Assembly: GCA_963921195.1 (NCBI GenBank)
Contig: OY992537.1
Coordinates: forward strand, 92,958,736-93,022,735
From: Pegoplata infirma
Lineage: Eukaryota; Arthropoda; Insecta; Diptera; Anthomyiidae
Direction: 5' to 3'
DNA: 64,000 nucleotides
Below, piece after piece: positions 11,694-22,277 of this stretch. The notes beneath the pieces are model-generated. The model was not told the origin of the DNA. It saw only the letters and a program-made list of their open reading frames with translations, and ran no database searches. The translations under genes were made by a program, and so were the position numbers. Every line of letters begins with the position of its first letter. Within the stretch, counting starts at the first letter, position 1.

Positions 11694-13590
11694 CAGGGTT
11701 GGCAACCGAAACGAATAACGGCATCGGTAACGGTATTGGTATTACATACTTTTTATATCGGTAACGGTAAAGGTAACGGTATTTTCGATTATTTCGGTAA
11801 CGGTGAACCGCTACCGAAACTTTAATACCGGTACGTACCGATATTATGAAAAAAATATTAACAAGTCATAAATTTGTAAAAAACACGTAAAAAATAAAAA
11901 AAATATTGAAAAAATTAAAAAAACTGTTATGTTTAGTACACTGTCTATAAATAATTATATTTTTACTAGTATTAAATACTATGAATTAGCTCAGAATTAA
12001 ATTAAAACATATACACAATATTGTAATTCAACAAATACGAACTCATGCTTGTAGAGAGTCTCTACTAGCGACACCTTTGTCCAATAAGCAAAAAAATCTG
12101 CATTTTGAGTCATATGAGAAATCTGCATTTTAAGTCATTTGAGAAATCTTCTGTTTATAAAGATGCGGTTTGCTAAATTTCTGTCTGGATAATCCAGGTA
12201 GAATCTGCAGAAAATAATCGTCAATACAGCAGAAAAATTTTCTGATTTTAGCAGAGAAATTTGCTGATTTTAAATAAACAGCGTGAACATCAAGACTGTT
12301 TGTCCTGTTGTTAAAAACAAAATCGACAGGAATAAATAAACTTGGCAAGGATGTTTCAGGGGATGTTCTTTAAGGGGTAGGACGGGCGGAATCGGAGGTA
12401 CACATTTCCCCTCGTCATAGATGTTAAGAAATTCATTTTATTTATATTTACACTTAAATAATACAAATTTATTAGTATTTAATTTTATTTTTTATAGACA
12501 AGCCCCCTTAAGGGGCGGGCCGGAAAAAAATCGCATTTTCTTATATTGAACAATGAACTTCACACGGCATAAAAATGTTTAATTTTCTTAACAAATAAGC
12601 AAAAAAAAAGTTTCTTAAATATGTTTTTCTGGGGTTGTGTAAGTTTCTCTGGGGAATTTTTTTTTCATCTGGTCCGATTTTGCCCATTTCGGAACTTAAC
12701 TAGCCTATGACCATAAGACGCACCAGCATGTATCGTGTCTTCTACAGACGGACAGACGAACATCACTTACAATCGATCACTGATCAATAATATATAATTT
12801 TTATGAGGTGCAAGACTGTATTAATATATACTGTAGACTAGAGGTGATGTTTGACTCACACTCACTCACGCTCGCGACAGAAATTTTTGAATCACGCACA
12901 ATCACTCACGAGCATATTTTTTCTACTCACAATCACGTGAGTAAATTTAACACCTCTCACACTTACGTGTGCTCACACAAGCTTCACTCACATTGACTCA
13001 CACTCACAGAACAAAAATAGTTTAAAAACTAAAATTTCAAAAATCTTACAAATTTTAAGCAAAATTTAAAGTTCAGACGAAATTTAACATTTTTTTGCTC
13101 TTTGTGGGACGAAATCTTAAGTTTAGCCAAATTTTAAATTTTGTTTGTTGCTTTTTTGGTACGAAAAGAAATATGAAGAGAAAACAAGTCACGCAAACTC
13201 ACGCAAAAAAATCGACTCACGCACACTCACTTGCTCAAAAATCTTACACTTCTTCACACTCACTCACAATCATTGTAAAATTGAATTCAGTCACACTCAC
13301 GCGTGATCATGTGTGAATCAGGTGAATCATGCACTAATCTGCTCATGTGCCCATCTCTACTGTAGACTATATTACTGTTTTTAATCCACAAAAAAATGAA
13401 AATAAGTAATATTAATACAACCGAAACAAAACCGATTTAATACCGGTAAAAATCAGAATAAAGGTAACGGTTTTTTATCGGTAACGGTTTTTAAAAATTT
13501 TTGTTTCGGTATTGGTAACGGTAACGGTAGCCAATATTAAAGGGTTTTTAATCGGTAACGGTATTGAAAGGGTAACGGTAGCCAACACTG
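11694..13590. mobile_element. hAT-like element, TSD CTTTTTAC, with GGTAACGGTA repeats
   Basis: CTTTTTAC occurs at 11686-11693 and 13591-13598. The ends CAGGGTTGGCAACCG and CGGTAGCCAACACTG are inverted. Both subterminal regions (11710-11830 and 13430-13580) are chains of the imperfect word GGTAACGGTA. No hAT transposase is seen in any frame. The middle has been filled by another DINE-1-like fragment (about 12690-12838 and 13368-13380) and by a second hAT MITE. Confidence 0.8.
12839..13359. mobile_element. hAT-like MITE built of ACTCAC repeats, TSD CTGTAGAC
   Basis: CTGTAGAC flanks at 12831-12838 and 13360-13367. The ends TAGAGGTGATG and CCCATCTCTA are an inverted pair. The interior is dominated by CACTCACG/ACTCACACTCAC words near both ends, with a central tract containing a 40-bp repeat (AATTTTAAGCAAAATTTAAA and AGCCAAATTTTAAATTTTG). 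It is the innermost layer of the nest. Confidence 0.8.
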
Positions 13591-14033
13591 CTTTTTACGT
13601 CCAAGTCGATTTTTAACTTTCTACTTGTTTATTTATAAAATTTGGTTCAGAAATATTTTTCGACTTCTAAACAAAATTTGTAGATTTAAAATTTTTTATC
13701 ACAAAATGAGTCAATAAAGAATATTTTCTTATTAAAAGCTGAATCCACTCAAAAAAACATTTGTTTAATATTGTAGTAAAAGTATTTAAAAACATCTAAT
13801 TTATGTTAACAAAGCTTTTTTTTAGTAAAAGCAGTTCATTTTTAATACATATTTTTAAATTTTAAGTGCATATTTTTCGAATTTTAAGTGCATACTTTTG
13901 ATTTTTAGAGGTATATTATAGGCACATATTTTCGATTTTTAGATGCATGAAAGTACTTGCCCTATTAATAACATGTATAAATTGCAGAGCAATCGGAGTG
14001 TAAGCTATGGGATACCTTTCTTGTTAGTGATAG

Positions 14034-15110
14034 GTTAGGTTAGGTTAGGTTGTAAGTGGCTGCTGACGTTTTACGTCAACACACGTAGACTCTGAGGTCC
14101 ATTGTGATACCACGGGATCGTAATAGGTTTCCCTACTAGTCCCTGTCGTTAAACCAGTTTGAGCTTCTTATGAAACTCCTTAGATGTTGAATTTTGACAT
14201 CCGACAAATCAGAAAGATCGTACAGCTCCCTAGATCCCAGTGAAGCAAGTCGCTGACCAGAAAGTGCCGGGCAATGGCAAATAAAGTGTTCGATAGTTTC
14301 CAACTCCTCTTCATCCATGCAACTTCGGCAAAAGTCATTCGACGGCACATTTAACCGCTCTGCGTGCTTCCCTATAAGACAGTGTCCGGTAATTATAGAA
14401 ACCACCGTCGAAATCTCTCCTCTTGGAAGCGATATCAGCTCACTTGTGCGCCCCTGATTAAGAGAAGGCCAAATCAGTCGTGTTGTCTCACACGTCCATC
14501 CATTTGCCCATCTTTGATTAGTCTCCGTCGCAGAACAAAGCCGTAGGTTTTTGCTTGCAAGTTTCTAGAGGCATACCAACACATTCCAATTCTGTTGGAA
14601 CCTGTAAGGTAGTTCCTAGTCTTGCAAGCTCATCGGCTTTGCAATTCCCTGGAATGTCTCTGTGCCCTGGGACCCATATGAGTCGTATGTTAAACTGCTT
14701 GGCCATCTCATTTAAAGACGTGCGGCAGTTAAGGGCAGATCTTGTTTTCAGAAACATTGAATCCAGGGACTTGACCGCGGCTTGACAGTCAGTATAGATG
14801 TTGACTGCGGTTGTAGACAAGACATTGCAGCTCAACCAGTCAGCCACTTCCTTTATTGCCAGCATCTCTGCCTGGTAAACACTGCAATGATCTGGCAATC
14901 TACGAGCCAGGCTCAATCCAAGCTCTTCCGAATAGACCGCAAAGCCCACTTGTTCGTGCAGCCTCGATCCATCTGTGTAAAAATTTATGTTAGCTCCACT
15001 TCCCGGAGTATCCCCCATCCAAGACTCCCTGGATGGTATCATAGTGGTAAAGTGGCGCTCAAAGAGGCTCAAAGAGGGAGCACAATCCACATTTTGTGGT
15101 ATTGTTATCT
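14034..15110 (-). mobile_element. 5'-truncated non-LTR retrotransposon, 13-bp TSD
   Basis: TTGTTAGTGATAG is duplicated at 14021-14033 and 15111-15123. Read on the minus strand, the 3' end is a short (AACCT)n-type tail (about 14034-14052). The 5' side begins abruptly inside coding sequence. A long TSD, 5' truncation and a simple-repeat tail are the signature of target-primed reverse transcription. Only the RNase H and carboxy-terminal zinc-knuckle part remains. It landed in the DINE-1-like element, exactly beside the PIF-like element. Confidence 0.85.
14136..15110 (-). pseudogene. Retrotransposon ORF2 fragment: RNase H plus C-terminal zinc knuckle, frameshifted
   Basis: The translated minus strand contains an RNase HI domain with the four acidic-site motifs in order: FYTDGS, YQAEMLAI, IYTDCQAAVKS, and WVPGHRDIPGNCKADELA. 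Its reading frame stops at 14518. Translation continues in another frame just upstream of that stop (reading RWANGWTCETTRLIWP, then VVSIITGHCLIGKHAERL), followed by a CRSC...ETIEHFICHCP knuckle and RSSNWF before the stop at 14136. A single frameshift near 14,520 therefore separates the two parts. RNase H followed by such a knuckle is typical of the I/Jockey/R1/LOA group. The exact clade cannot be fixed without the polymerase, which is lost by 5' truncation. It is not expected to be functional. Confidence 0.85.
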
Positions 15111-15300
15111 TTGTTAGTGATAGAGGGTATATAAAGTTTGTCATTCCGTTTGTAACTCATCGAAATATCGGTTAGGACCCCATAAAGTATATATATCGAA
15201 ATATCGGTTTAGGACCCCATAAAATATATATATAATTGATAAGTGATCGATTTTAAGACATTCTAGCGATGCCCGTCTGTCCGTCTGTCTGTGGAAATGG

Positions 15301-15784
15301 TTATCACGGCCAAAATATAACACGGAGATAACTGAAATTGACAAATTTATTGGAAAATCTTCCGAGCAGTTTGGTATTGCATTTGAGCGATATCGGTTCA
15401 GCCTTTCAAAAGTTATGAACGAAAATGTAAGGACACCTCAAAAATTTTGGTATATTCAACATAAACTAAAAATACAAAATGTTTTAATTCGGCTGCTGAT
15501 TGACATATGTGAACATAATTGTACACCCATACAAATTGCACTTGAAGCAAATTTTATAAATTACTTACTTACACTTATGACAGCAGAAATGATATTAAGA
15601 TTGGAAAATTACAATAATTTTTTTTCAAAAAATTTAAAAAAATAGTAATAACCGTTATCCCACGATCCCACTGGGCAAAAAATTTGCTCTGCTTCCTCCC
15701 CCGTTCAACCGCTGGGCTCGGACTTCCAAACTTAAGCTTTTAAAGGATAAATTTTGCAAAATATTTCTGAAATATTTGTACATG
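15301..15784. other. Repeat remnant with sequence shared at 20.5 kb
   Basis: About 15598-15690 (AAGATTGGAAAATTACAATA, GTTATCCCACGATCC) recurs in direct orientation at 20513-20600. The open frame 15415-15645 spans this repeat and has no recognisable domain. Confidence 0.45.
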
Positions 15785-16015
15785 TCATGGGATGCCACTG
15801 GAGATGGCAAATGAAAGAGGAGGATCTCCCCTAATTTTTTCATTTTGCCATTTGAAAACTTTATCAAAATATTTTGTTCAAATTTTTTAATGATATTGAA
15901 GAATAAAGTTTTGAATGGACGTAACTTACCTCCTTTATCTTAATATATAAAAATAAAAAATTTTTAAAATTAGGGGAGATCCTCCTCTTTCATTCGCCAT
16001 CACTAGTAGCATCTA
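15785..16015. mobile_element. Palindromic MITE with GAGGAGGATCTCCCC arms, copy A
   Basis: The left arm GGCAAATGAAAGAGGAGGAT, CTCCCCTAATTTT and the right arm AAATTAGGGGAGATCCTCCT, CTTTCATTCGCCATCAC are inverted. A related copy forms the centre of the larger foldback at 44830-45400. No clear TSD. Confidence 0.65.
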
Positions 16016-16069
16016 AGGACAAGTATAAATACTAAAAAAAATATTTTATAAAATTTAATCCTTAAAAAC

Positions 16070-16220
16070 TTAAATAAAAATTGTTTTTATTCGATCTTTT
16101 AAATATTATATTTTAAGCAGGTTTATTCTAGCTCGAGGTCATTAAAACTATGAGAATATCATAGTTTTAATTAGTTAAGGAAATAATGACCTCGACCTAG
16201 AAAAAACCTGCTCCAAATAT
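16070..16220. mobile_element. TGACCTCGAG MITE, copy 3, ends only
   Basis: The terminal repeats face each other with almost no interior: AAGCAGGTTTATTCTAGCTC then GAGGTCATT, a short ATGAGAATATCATAG centre, and AATGACCTCGACCTAG then AAACCTGCTCC. It looks like an internal-deletion derivative reduced to its inverted ends. Confidence 0.65.
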
Positions 16221-16369
16221 AAAAAAAAAATAGTTTACGATATTTGCAAATTTGCATATCATCGACCCACCCTACTGGGTATACTGTAAATAAAAAATTA
16301 ATTTTTTTTAAAGACTTTTTGTGCAAAGGAAATATTTCTGTCTAAAGAATTTCAAGGTCCTGTATATGG

Positions 16370-16640
16370 ACCCAAGGGATTAAAATTTTGCTCATTTACG
16401 ATTTTAACCTGCCTAGGAACATAAGACATACTTATTCGTGCCAAATGTCGAAAGTCTAGCTCTTTTATTTTAGACTGCATCGTGTTAACTGCAGACGGAA
16501 GGACGGACATCGCTAGAATGTCTTAGAATCGATCATGATCATAAATAGATATACTTTATAGGGTCCTAGACCGATATTTTGATGCGTTACACACGGAATG
16601 ACAAAGTGAGTATGCCCCCACACTATAGTTGGAGGGTATA
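16370..16640 (+). mobile_element. DINE-1-like fragment
   Basis: Shows ACGGAAGGACGGACATCGC, TAGAATGTCTTAGAATCGAT, ATAGGGTCCTAGACCG and the end ATAGTTGGAGGGTATAAAAA, in the same order as the element ending at 5790. The left boundary is uncertain. Confidence 0.55.
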
Positions 16641-16715
16641 AAAATTAAGGCGTTGATATAAAAAATAATTTAAATAATGACAAAGTTGTATTAATGTAAT
16701 GCAAAAAACATAATG

Positions 16716-16952
16716 TGCTCGATTCGGGAGTACTCTTTCACCATTCACCAAATTTTTAAAAATTTGATGTTCTTTTGAATTTTTAGATTTTAAATTTTGT
16801 TCTGGTAAAAATTAAAGGCCTAGTTAATATCTTAATAATTAATATATTAAGTTAATATATTACAAGAAAAAAATTAAAAATCTTAAAATTTTAAAGAATA
16901 TCAAATTTTTAAAAAGTAGGTGAAAGGTGAAAGAGTTCTCCCGAATCGAGCA
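16716..16952. mobile_element. MITE with TGCTCGATTCGGGAG ends
   Basis: The left TGCTCGATTCGGGAGTACTC, TTTCACC is inverted to the right GGTGAAAGAGTTCTCCCGAA, TCGAGCA. No duplicated target is evident. The interior is AT-rich and non-coding. Confidence 0.6.
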
Positions 16953-18270
16953 GAATATAGTTTGTACTTTCACAGTGTTTTTGACACTCAAAAAAATTTT
17001 ACTCTCAAAAAAATTTAAACACCACATAAATAAATAGTATTAAAAGGTTTATGGCCTTACCGAAAGTATTAATGGATTGGGCCAAGTTGAATTAAAATGT
17101 TTTGATTATTTTGTCTGCATTCCTAAAAAATTTGTTTACCCATTATTCCCGAATGCAAACCCTACTTACATTTTGAGTTAAAAGTTTTTTTTTTTTACGT
17201 TTTGTTTGTATTAAGTATTAGAAGAGATTGGAGTGGAATTTTCTAATAATTTGTGGTCCACTAAGGCATTTAACAGCAGTAAAACTGTGGTATTGTCCTC
17301 AGTCGCTGCAGCAGCAGCAGATCGTATGTAGCTATTTATCGGTTGATCAAACATTTGTATTCCATTTGTTTCTTTTCTATCTACGTCTGAGTTTATCTTT
17401 TATTTGTGAGGTTTCTTTTCATTTTGTAAATTTAAAATACAGGTTGTTTATTGTTTTGATTTTTTTTTCTGTTGAGTTTTTTTTTTGTGGGGAATTCTGT
17501 ATTTTGTATTTGTACTCTTCTGAACTTACATGTTAATTTAACTGAACATTTTAAACTTGTTTTTTTGTCTGGTTGTTTGTAGAACTTCAAAATTTATTTA
17601 TTGTTTATTGTTTAAATAATTACACTGTGATACAAAATTGATTTTGGCAAATCGGAATGAAAATTTTACATTTTACACACATGCTTTTTGTGTCAAAAAA
17701 CTTTTCGATTTTTTTTAACTACTTATTTGATTTTTTTTTTTTATGCAGAATTTCACTCTCGACACATTGAAGCTAAAATTTTGTAAATCCGTCCAGTAGT
17801 CTCGGAGATATAACGATTTAAAGATTTTTTTTATTTGAGAAAAATTAAAATTTTAAATTCTCTCAAGGGTTGCCACAATTTAGTTTTTCGTCAATAACTC
17901 AGGAAATATTGGCTCAATTTGGCTCGGAACCTATAAGTCCCAACTTTTAATGATCTTTCAGAATATGAAGCCCAAATTTTTATCCCGAAAAAAAGACAAA
18001 CTTGGCAGTCCCAGTCAGTGCGTAAGAAAAAAATATGGTAAAATTGCAATAAGTCCTCAAGGTTTTTTTTAGTTCAGGCACAAAAGACCTATATTGGTCG
18101 CAGTGCCGGCCGTAAGGGCCAGATCTCTCCTTGAATAATAAATAGTTCAGCGCTAGATTTTTTTACACGAATTTAAAGTTGGGGATTTAAAAGTATTTTA
18201 AGTTTTGTGTACTAAACATGTCCTAATTTAGGGGCTCATAAGCTCGAAATTTCGTTAGCTGTAACCGGTA
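16953..18270. other. AT-rich spacer with decayed repeats
   Basis: Around 17040-17120 there is a decayed DINE-1-like end (GGGCCAAGTTGAATT). The open frame 17228-17536 consists mostly of low-complexity TTTT-rich codons and has no recognisable domain. A short CAG run lies at 17307-17318. From 17700 to 18270 the phrasing (GTCCAGTAGTCTCGGAGATA, GCCGTAAGGGCCAGATC) is repeat-like. No gene is called. Confidence 0.4.
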
Positions 18271-18278
18271 TTAATTAT

Positions 18279-19097
18279 TAGGGTGTTCAATTAATCGGTT
18301 TTTTTTATTCTTCGATTAAACGATTAATCGACATTTGGCATGTTTGATTTATTCGATTAAACGAATAAATTTTTAAAATTGTTCGATTAATCGAATAATT
18401 TCAAATTCAGAAATTTTCTAAATTACAAGATATTTTTCTGACAATTTTAGAAATAATGTTACTTGAGTAAATAAACAATATTAACAACAAGTATTTTAAC
18501 ATTTTATTAACAAAAAAATTAAAAAAAACATAAAAGCATTAAAAAATGTACCACAATTTAAGTTTTCTGCAATTTTGTTTAAGAAAATGTGAAAAAAAAA
18601 ATTTTGGAGATTTCAAAAATGTGTAGAATTCAAAAACTATTTTTGTTGCCAAATTTATATAGATTACCAATATAACAAAAATTTTATATTTATTATCTGA
18701 CTGCTCAAAACTCAAAAATTTTACCGATTTTAGCGCAGTCATAGAGTAAACCGATTTGGCCCAATTTTTATTAGGTACTCACTTTATCCGTTTAACAAAT
18801 CCAAGATTCAGGAGCAGCAAAAATCCGTAAAAAAATAAGGACCACTCTAGTAAACATGACTGTTTTTTTTTTTTTTAATTTTAAAGGTCACATATATTTG
18901 GTTTGTTTATTTGACTTAAAACTTTTAAAAAATTATACATATTTCCAGAAAAACCATATATAATTTTTATTCGATTAATCGGCATAAATTCTTCGATTAA
19001 TCCTTTAATCGAAATTAGCAATTTTAAATTAATCGAACAATTATTCGTCTAAAATTGTTCGATTAATCGAACAAGAATTAATCGGCTGAACACCCTA
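18279..19097. mobile_element. hAT-like MITE with ATTAATCG repeats, TSD TTAATTAT
   Basis: TTAATTAT is duplicated at 18271-18278 and 19098-19105. The ends TAGGGTGTTCAATTAATCGG and CGGCTGAACACCCTA are inverted. Both flanks are packed with variants of CGATTAATCGAA, a short dyad. There is no transposase. Confidence 0.85.
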
Positions 19098-19105
19098 TTA
19101 ATTAT

Positions 19106-19444
19106 GCTGTAATCGGTCCAGTGCCTACTTACTGAATAGCCAAATTATTTAAAACAAATCACTCTGCACCGTTGCGTATGATTGTTATTTAAAGGCAATA
19201 ACAAAATTTAGCATACGGCACTTACACAGTTTTCAAAAATTTACACTGTATAACAATTTCAAACTTTTTCCAAATTTACGGGGTTCCGATGTTTGTTTCT
19301 GGTAGAGGAGACCAAAAAAGATATACGTGTGTCGGCGTTTTCAAAAGATCACATTGGAATTTTGTTTTAGAGATGGTTAAAGTTTCCCAGCTTTGGACTG
19401 TTCTGGCAGCATATCGGTGCATAAAACAATGTTTTCTTTACATC
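19106..19444. other. Repeat fragment shared with 21.9 kb
   Basis: About 19265-19420 (GATATACGTGTGTCGGCG, CAGCTTTGGACTGTTC) matches about 21905-22050 in direct orientation with scattered differences. No coding sequence is recognised. Confidence 0.5.
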
Positions 19445-20115
19445 TGAGTCGTAAGGTGTGTTTAGCAACTTTGTAGAATATTTTATAGCAAAAATTTTTG
19501 TAGAATATATTAACCCTCTACCTCCCTCTCATAATGGTATTTTTTCTCTCTTCTAACAAATCGTAAAAAACACCCCGAAAGAGGGGGAGGGCAGTAATGA
19601 AATGTTCTACAAAAAAGTTGGTCATAAAATTTTACTACATGTCAGAACACAGCAAATCCCAAAAACTAACACAAATGCCAAAAACAGTTCGATTCCCGAT
19701 TGCCCACTTTAAAATTTAAAAAAAAAAATTAACCCTTAGGGGGCAATCTTGAATTTGACTGGTTTTTGGGTTTGTGTTAAGTTTTGGACTTTGGTGTGTT
19801 TTAACACTTATTGTATAATTTGATGGCCAACATTTTTGTAGAACATTTCATCCCCGCCCTCCCCCTCTTTTGGGGTGTTTTTAAAGATTTTTTAGAATAG
19901 ATCAAAAAAATACCATTATGAGTGGGAGTTAGAGGGTTAATATATTCTACAAAAATATTTACCATAATATTTTCTTCTGAGGTGTAAGGTGTGTTCAGCA
20001 ATTTTGAAGAAAATATTATGGTAAATATTTTTGTAGAATATATTAACCCATAATGGTATTTTTTGATCTATTCTAACACATCTTAAAAACACCCCAAAAG
20101 AGGGGGGGGGGGAAT
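19445..20115. repeat. Direct-inverted-direct repeat block
   Basis: A segment with TTTGTAGAATATATTAACCC and ACACCCC-AAAGAGGGGGAGG appears three times: direct (19449-19620), inverted (about 19830-19970) and direct again (19980-20112). The first two form a foldback around a central AT-rich piece (about 19640-19800). The third looks like a partial duplication. The G-run near 20101-20111 belongs to the third copy. Confidence 0.65.
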
Positions 20116-21002
20116 AAATGGGGGTTGGTCTCACTAATGACCCCTCTCGGATGCACCGTTGGACCGGTAGAAGCTGATTAAATAAAACAAATTTACAAAA
20201 AATAAAAAAAAATTGTATGGGGACCGCCTTAACAATTAGAGATAGAGGGTAGGTGTGTTCAGAGAAAATGTTTGGACTAAAAAAGTATTGTGGGTCGGTC
20301 ATACATTTTGTTGCTCTAAGGGCACTATTAGGGCAGTTAGAGCGATTGGAGCAAATTTTAAAAAATATAGTTTTGTGTGGGAGCCCCCTTAGAAATTGGA
20401 GATAGGGTATTAGTTTGTTCCAAAGAAATGTTAAGACGTAAGAATTAATGGGGGTCGGTCTTATAAAGGACCCCTCTATGACGCACCAATGGAGCAGTAG
20501 AAATGATTTTAAGATTGGAAAATTACAATAATTTTTTTTCAAAAAATTTTAAAAAATAGTAATAATCGTTATCCCACGATACTCCTGGGCAAAAATTTTG
20601 TAGAATCGATAGATGTTTTACACAAAAAAATTTCAAAAAAATCGAAGAGTACAAACATTTTCAAAAATGAGATTTAAATTTTAAAACTTAAAAATCGCAT
20701 ACTAGAGCGCTTTTAAGAATTTTTTGGGATTTTTTTTTTAAAAAGTAGGTAAAAAAACAAAAATTTGAAAAAAAAAAATGAAATTTGGACCATTACTGAA
20801 GAAGTTATGAGTAAAATAAGTTTGAGTAAAGGAACAAACTACCAATTTTTAAAAATTCGATATCTTTTGAACGGGTCATCAAAAAAATCTGAAAAAGGAA
20901 GGAGTTTTCGAAGGGTACTAAAAACTGTTAACAAATTGGGAAAATCTAAAAAAAATTTCAAAGTGTCCGATTTGACATGGAATGCCACATATATTATTTA
21001 TC
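20116..21002. other. Repeat-derived spacer
   Basis: Two loosely related blocks containing GGTCGGTC...CTCT(C/A)GGATGCACC / GACGCACC (20123-20165, 20450-20495) suggest an old tandem duplication. The 201-codon frame on the minus strand spans these repeats and is rejected. About 20513-20600 repeats 15598-15690. The end near 20979 (GGAATGCCACATATATTATT) resembles the 2-kb foldback terminus. Confidence 0.4.
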
Positions 21003-21450
21003 TGTGATCGATTTTAAGACATTCTAGCGATGTCCGTCCGTCCGCCTGTCTGTGGAAGACACGATTCTCCCTTAAGGAACTAAACCAACCTCTAAAAAAT
21101 CGTCATTTTTACGGGTTTTATTATACTTTTATTAAGCAAACGAAAAATTTTACTGTCGGAAGAAGATCTAAGCCCTGCCCTTGAACCCCAGGGATTAGAA
21201 AATGTTTTTTTTTTTTGGTCCGCTCCCTTTTGTGGGCGCGGATATTGAAAAATTATTTTAATAATGAAACAATTGTATTACTGAAGTACGAAACGCATAA
21301 AAAATTAATTTATAGACACAAACCGCGAGGAGGAGTAACCCCCATTGACCTTTTTTGACCCTCCTCCCCCCACAAAAAACACCCCTGTATTTTTATATTT
21401 TTTTTTTTACATGTTGGAGGGTATCAAAGGTAAAACTCTTACTTGTTTTA
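21003..21450 (-). mobile_element. DINE-1-like fragment
   Basis: ATCGATTTTAAGACATTC, GCGATGTCCGTCCGTCCGCC and the end ATGTTGGAGGGTATC then CTTACTTGTTTTATTTAG show the family's landmarks. The order suggests rearrangement or fusion of two pieces. Confidence 0.5.
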
Positions 21451-22277
21451 TTTAGATCGGCGAAATTTTTAGTTAAAATAAAATTCCTGAATTACGCTCA
21501 AACATTTTTGTTAGTAAAATTAATTCCATTATTCATACTTTACATATTTTTTGTTAGAATTTAATTTGGGTATTACAAGCACATTTTTTTTTCATTTACC
21601 GGTTTATCATGTTCTTTGTTAATTTTGAAATTTATTAATGTTTTGTAAAACTTACATCAGACAAAACATGCATATTATGCATGATGTAACATAAATTTAA
21701 CATTGCAACGCATATTGCTACCATAAGTGCGGTACACATGCTTGAACCAAAAGTTCAATGTACAATTAAGGCTTAATTCTGTTTTTGGCAAAGCTTTTTG
21801 TGTACCTTACAATGTTCTATGAAGTGTTGCCATTTTTTTAATATCTCTTACTTAAAATATTCTTAAATACTGCACAGTGGCTTATTACACAGTGCAACAA
21901 AAAAAGATAACGGGGTTCGGACGATTGATTCTGGAAGAAGAGACCAAAAAAAGATATACGTGTGTCGGCGATTTCAAAAATCACATCTGAATTTTATTTT
22001 AGATACGGTTAAAGATTTACAGCTTTGGCCTGTTATTGCAGCATATGGAACTCTTTAAACGCTTGCCAATTTGTTGTTTGTTATCAGATTTCTTAAAAAT
22101 TTTATGTGAACAATGTGCTAGTAGAGGCCTAAAAAACAATGCGAGCAAATTTCATAAAAATGTCATTTTGTATGGGAGCCCTTTTAAGGAGTGGAGATAG
22201 GGAGTAGGTTTGTTCAGATAAAATGTTGGAGTGTAAGAATTATTGGGAGTCGGCCTTATATTGCACTCCTCTAGGAG
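21451..22277. other. AT-rich spacer and shared repeat
   Basis: 21905-22050 is the second copy of the repeat at 19265-19420. The preceding 450 bp holds nothing recognisable. Confidence 0.4.

Larger units (their letters stand above)
10660..13633 (+). mobile_element. DINE-1-like element inside the PIF-like element
   Basis: The left part CCAGGTCAGATTGGTATTG, AACAAATCCGTGAAACTAAG and ACACGTTTTAATAGAGATTG matches the element at 6350-7300. The right end GTCCAAGTCGATTTTTAACT then TTCTACTTGTTT is the family's hairpin terminus. It is broken by the TGACCTCGAG repeat copy (10893-11650) and the hAT element 11694-13590. Confidence 0.5.
9813..14023. mobile_element. PIF/Harbinger-like MITE (CAAGGAAG family), expanded by insertions; TSD TTA
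   Basis: The ends CAAGGAAGGTATCCCATAGC and CTATGGGATACCTTTCTTG are inverted, extending through CTTACACTCCGATTG. TTA flanks at 9810-9812 and 14024-14026. Internal blocks near 10120-10330 resemble the interior of the copy at 30993-31566. Much of the 4.2-kb length is younger insertions (10660-13633). No transposase is seen. Confidence 0.75.
9798..15300 (-). mobile_element. DINE-1-like element split by two insertions
   Basis: The outermost layer of a nest. Its beginning TTTTATACCATCCACTTA (about 9797-9812) continues at 14024 as TTAGTGATAG and again after 15111 as GTGATAGAGGGTATATAAAG. It then runs through CATTCCGTTTGTAACTCATC, GTATATATATCGAAATATCG and GCGATGCCCGTCTGTCCG. The same order is seen uninterrupted at 2187-2330. 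The two gaps are the PIF-like element 9813-14023 and the non-LTR fragment 14034-15110. A duplicated tract near 15160-15235 repeats the GACCCCATAAA segment. Confidence 0.6.

Noticed and set aside
14034..14052. TTAGG run considered as insect telomere repeat
   Set aside because: It is only about four units, sits at the 3' end of a non-LTR copy inside its TSD, and flies are not known to use TTAGG telomeres.
14555..15117. Plus-strand open frames of 76 and 111 codons
   Set aside because: They are antisense shadows of the RNase H coding sequence on the minus strand.
17228..17536. 102-codon open frame with hydrophobic runs
   Set aside because: It is made largely of T-rich low-complexity codons (F, L, I), with no start context, splice signals or recognisable domain.
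19937..20542. 201-codon open frame on the minus strand
   Set aside because: It crosses the direct-inverted-direct repeat and other repeat fragments. The composition is not protein-like and no domain is seen.
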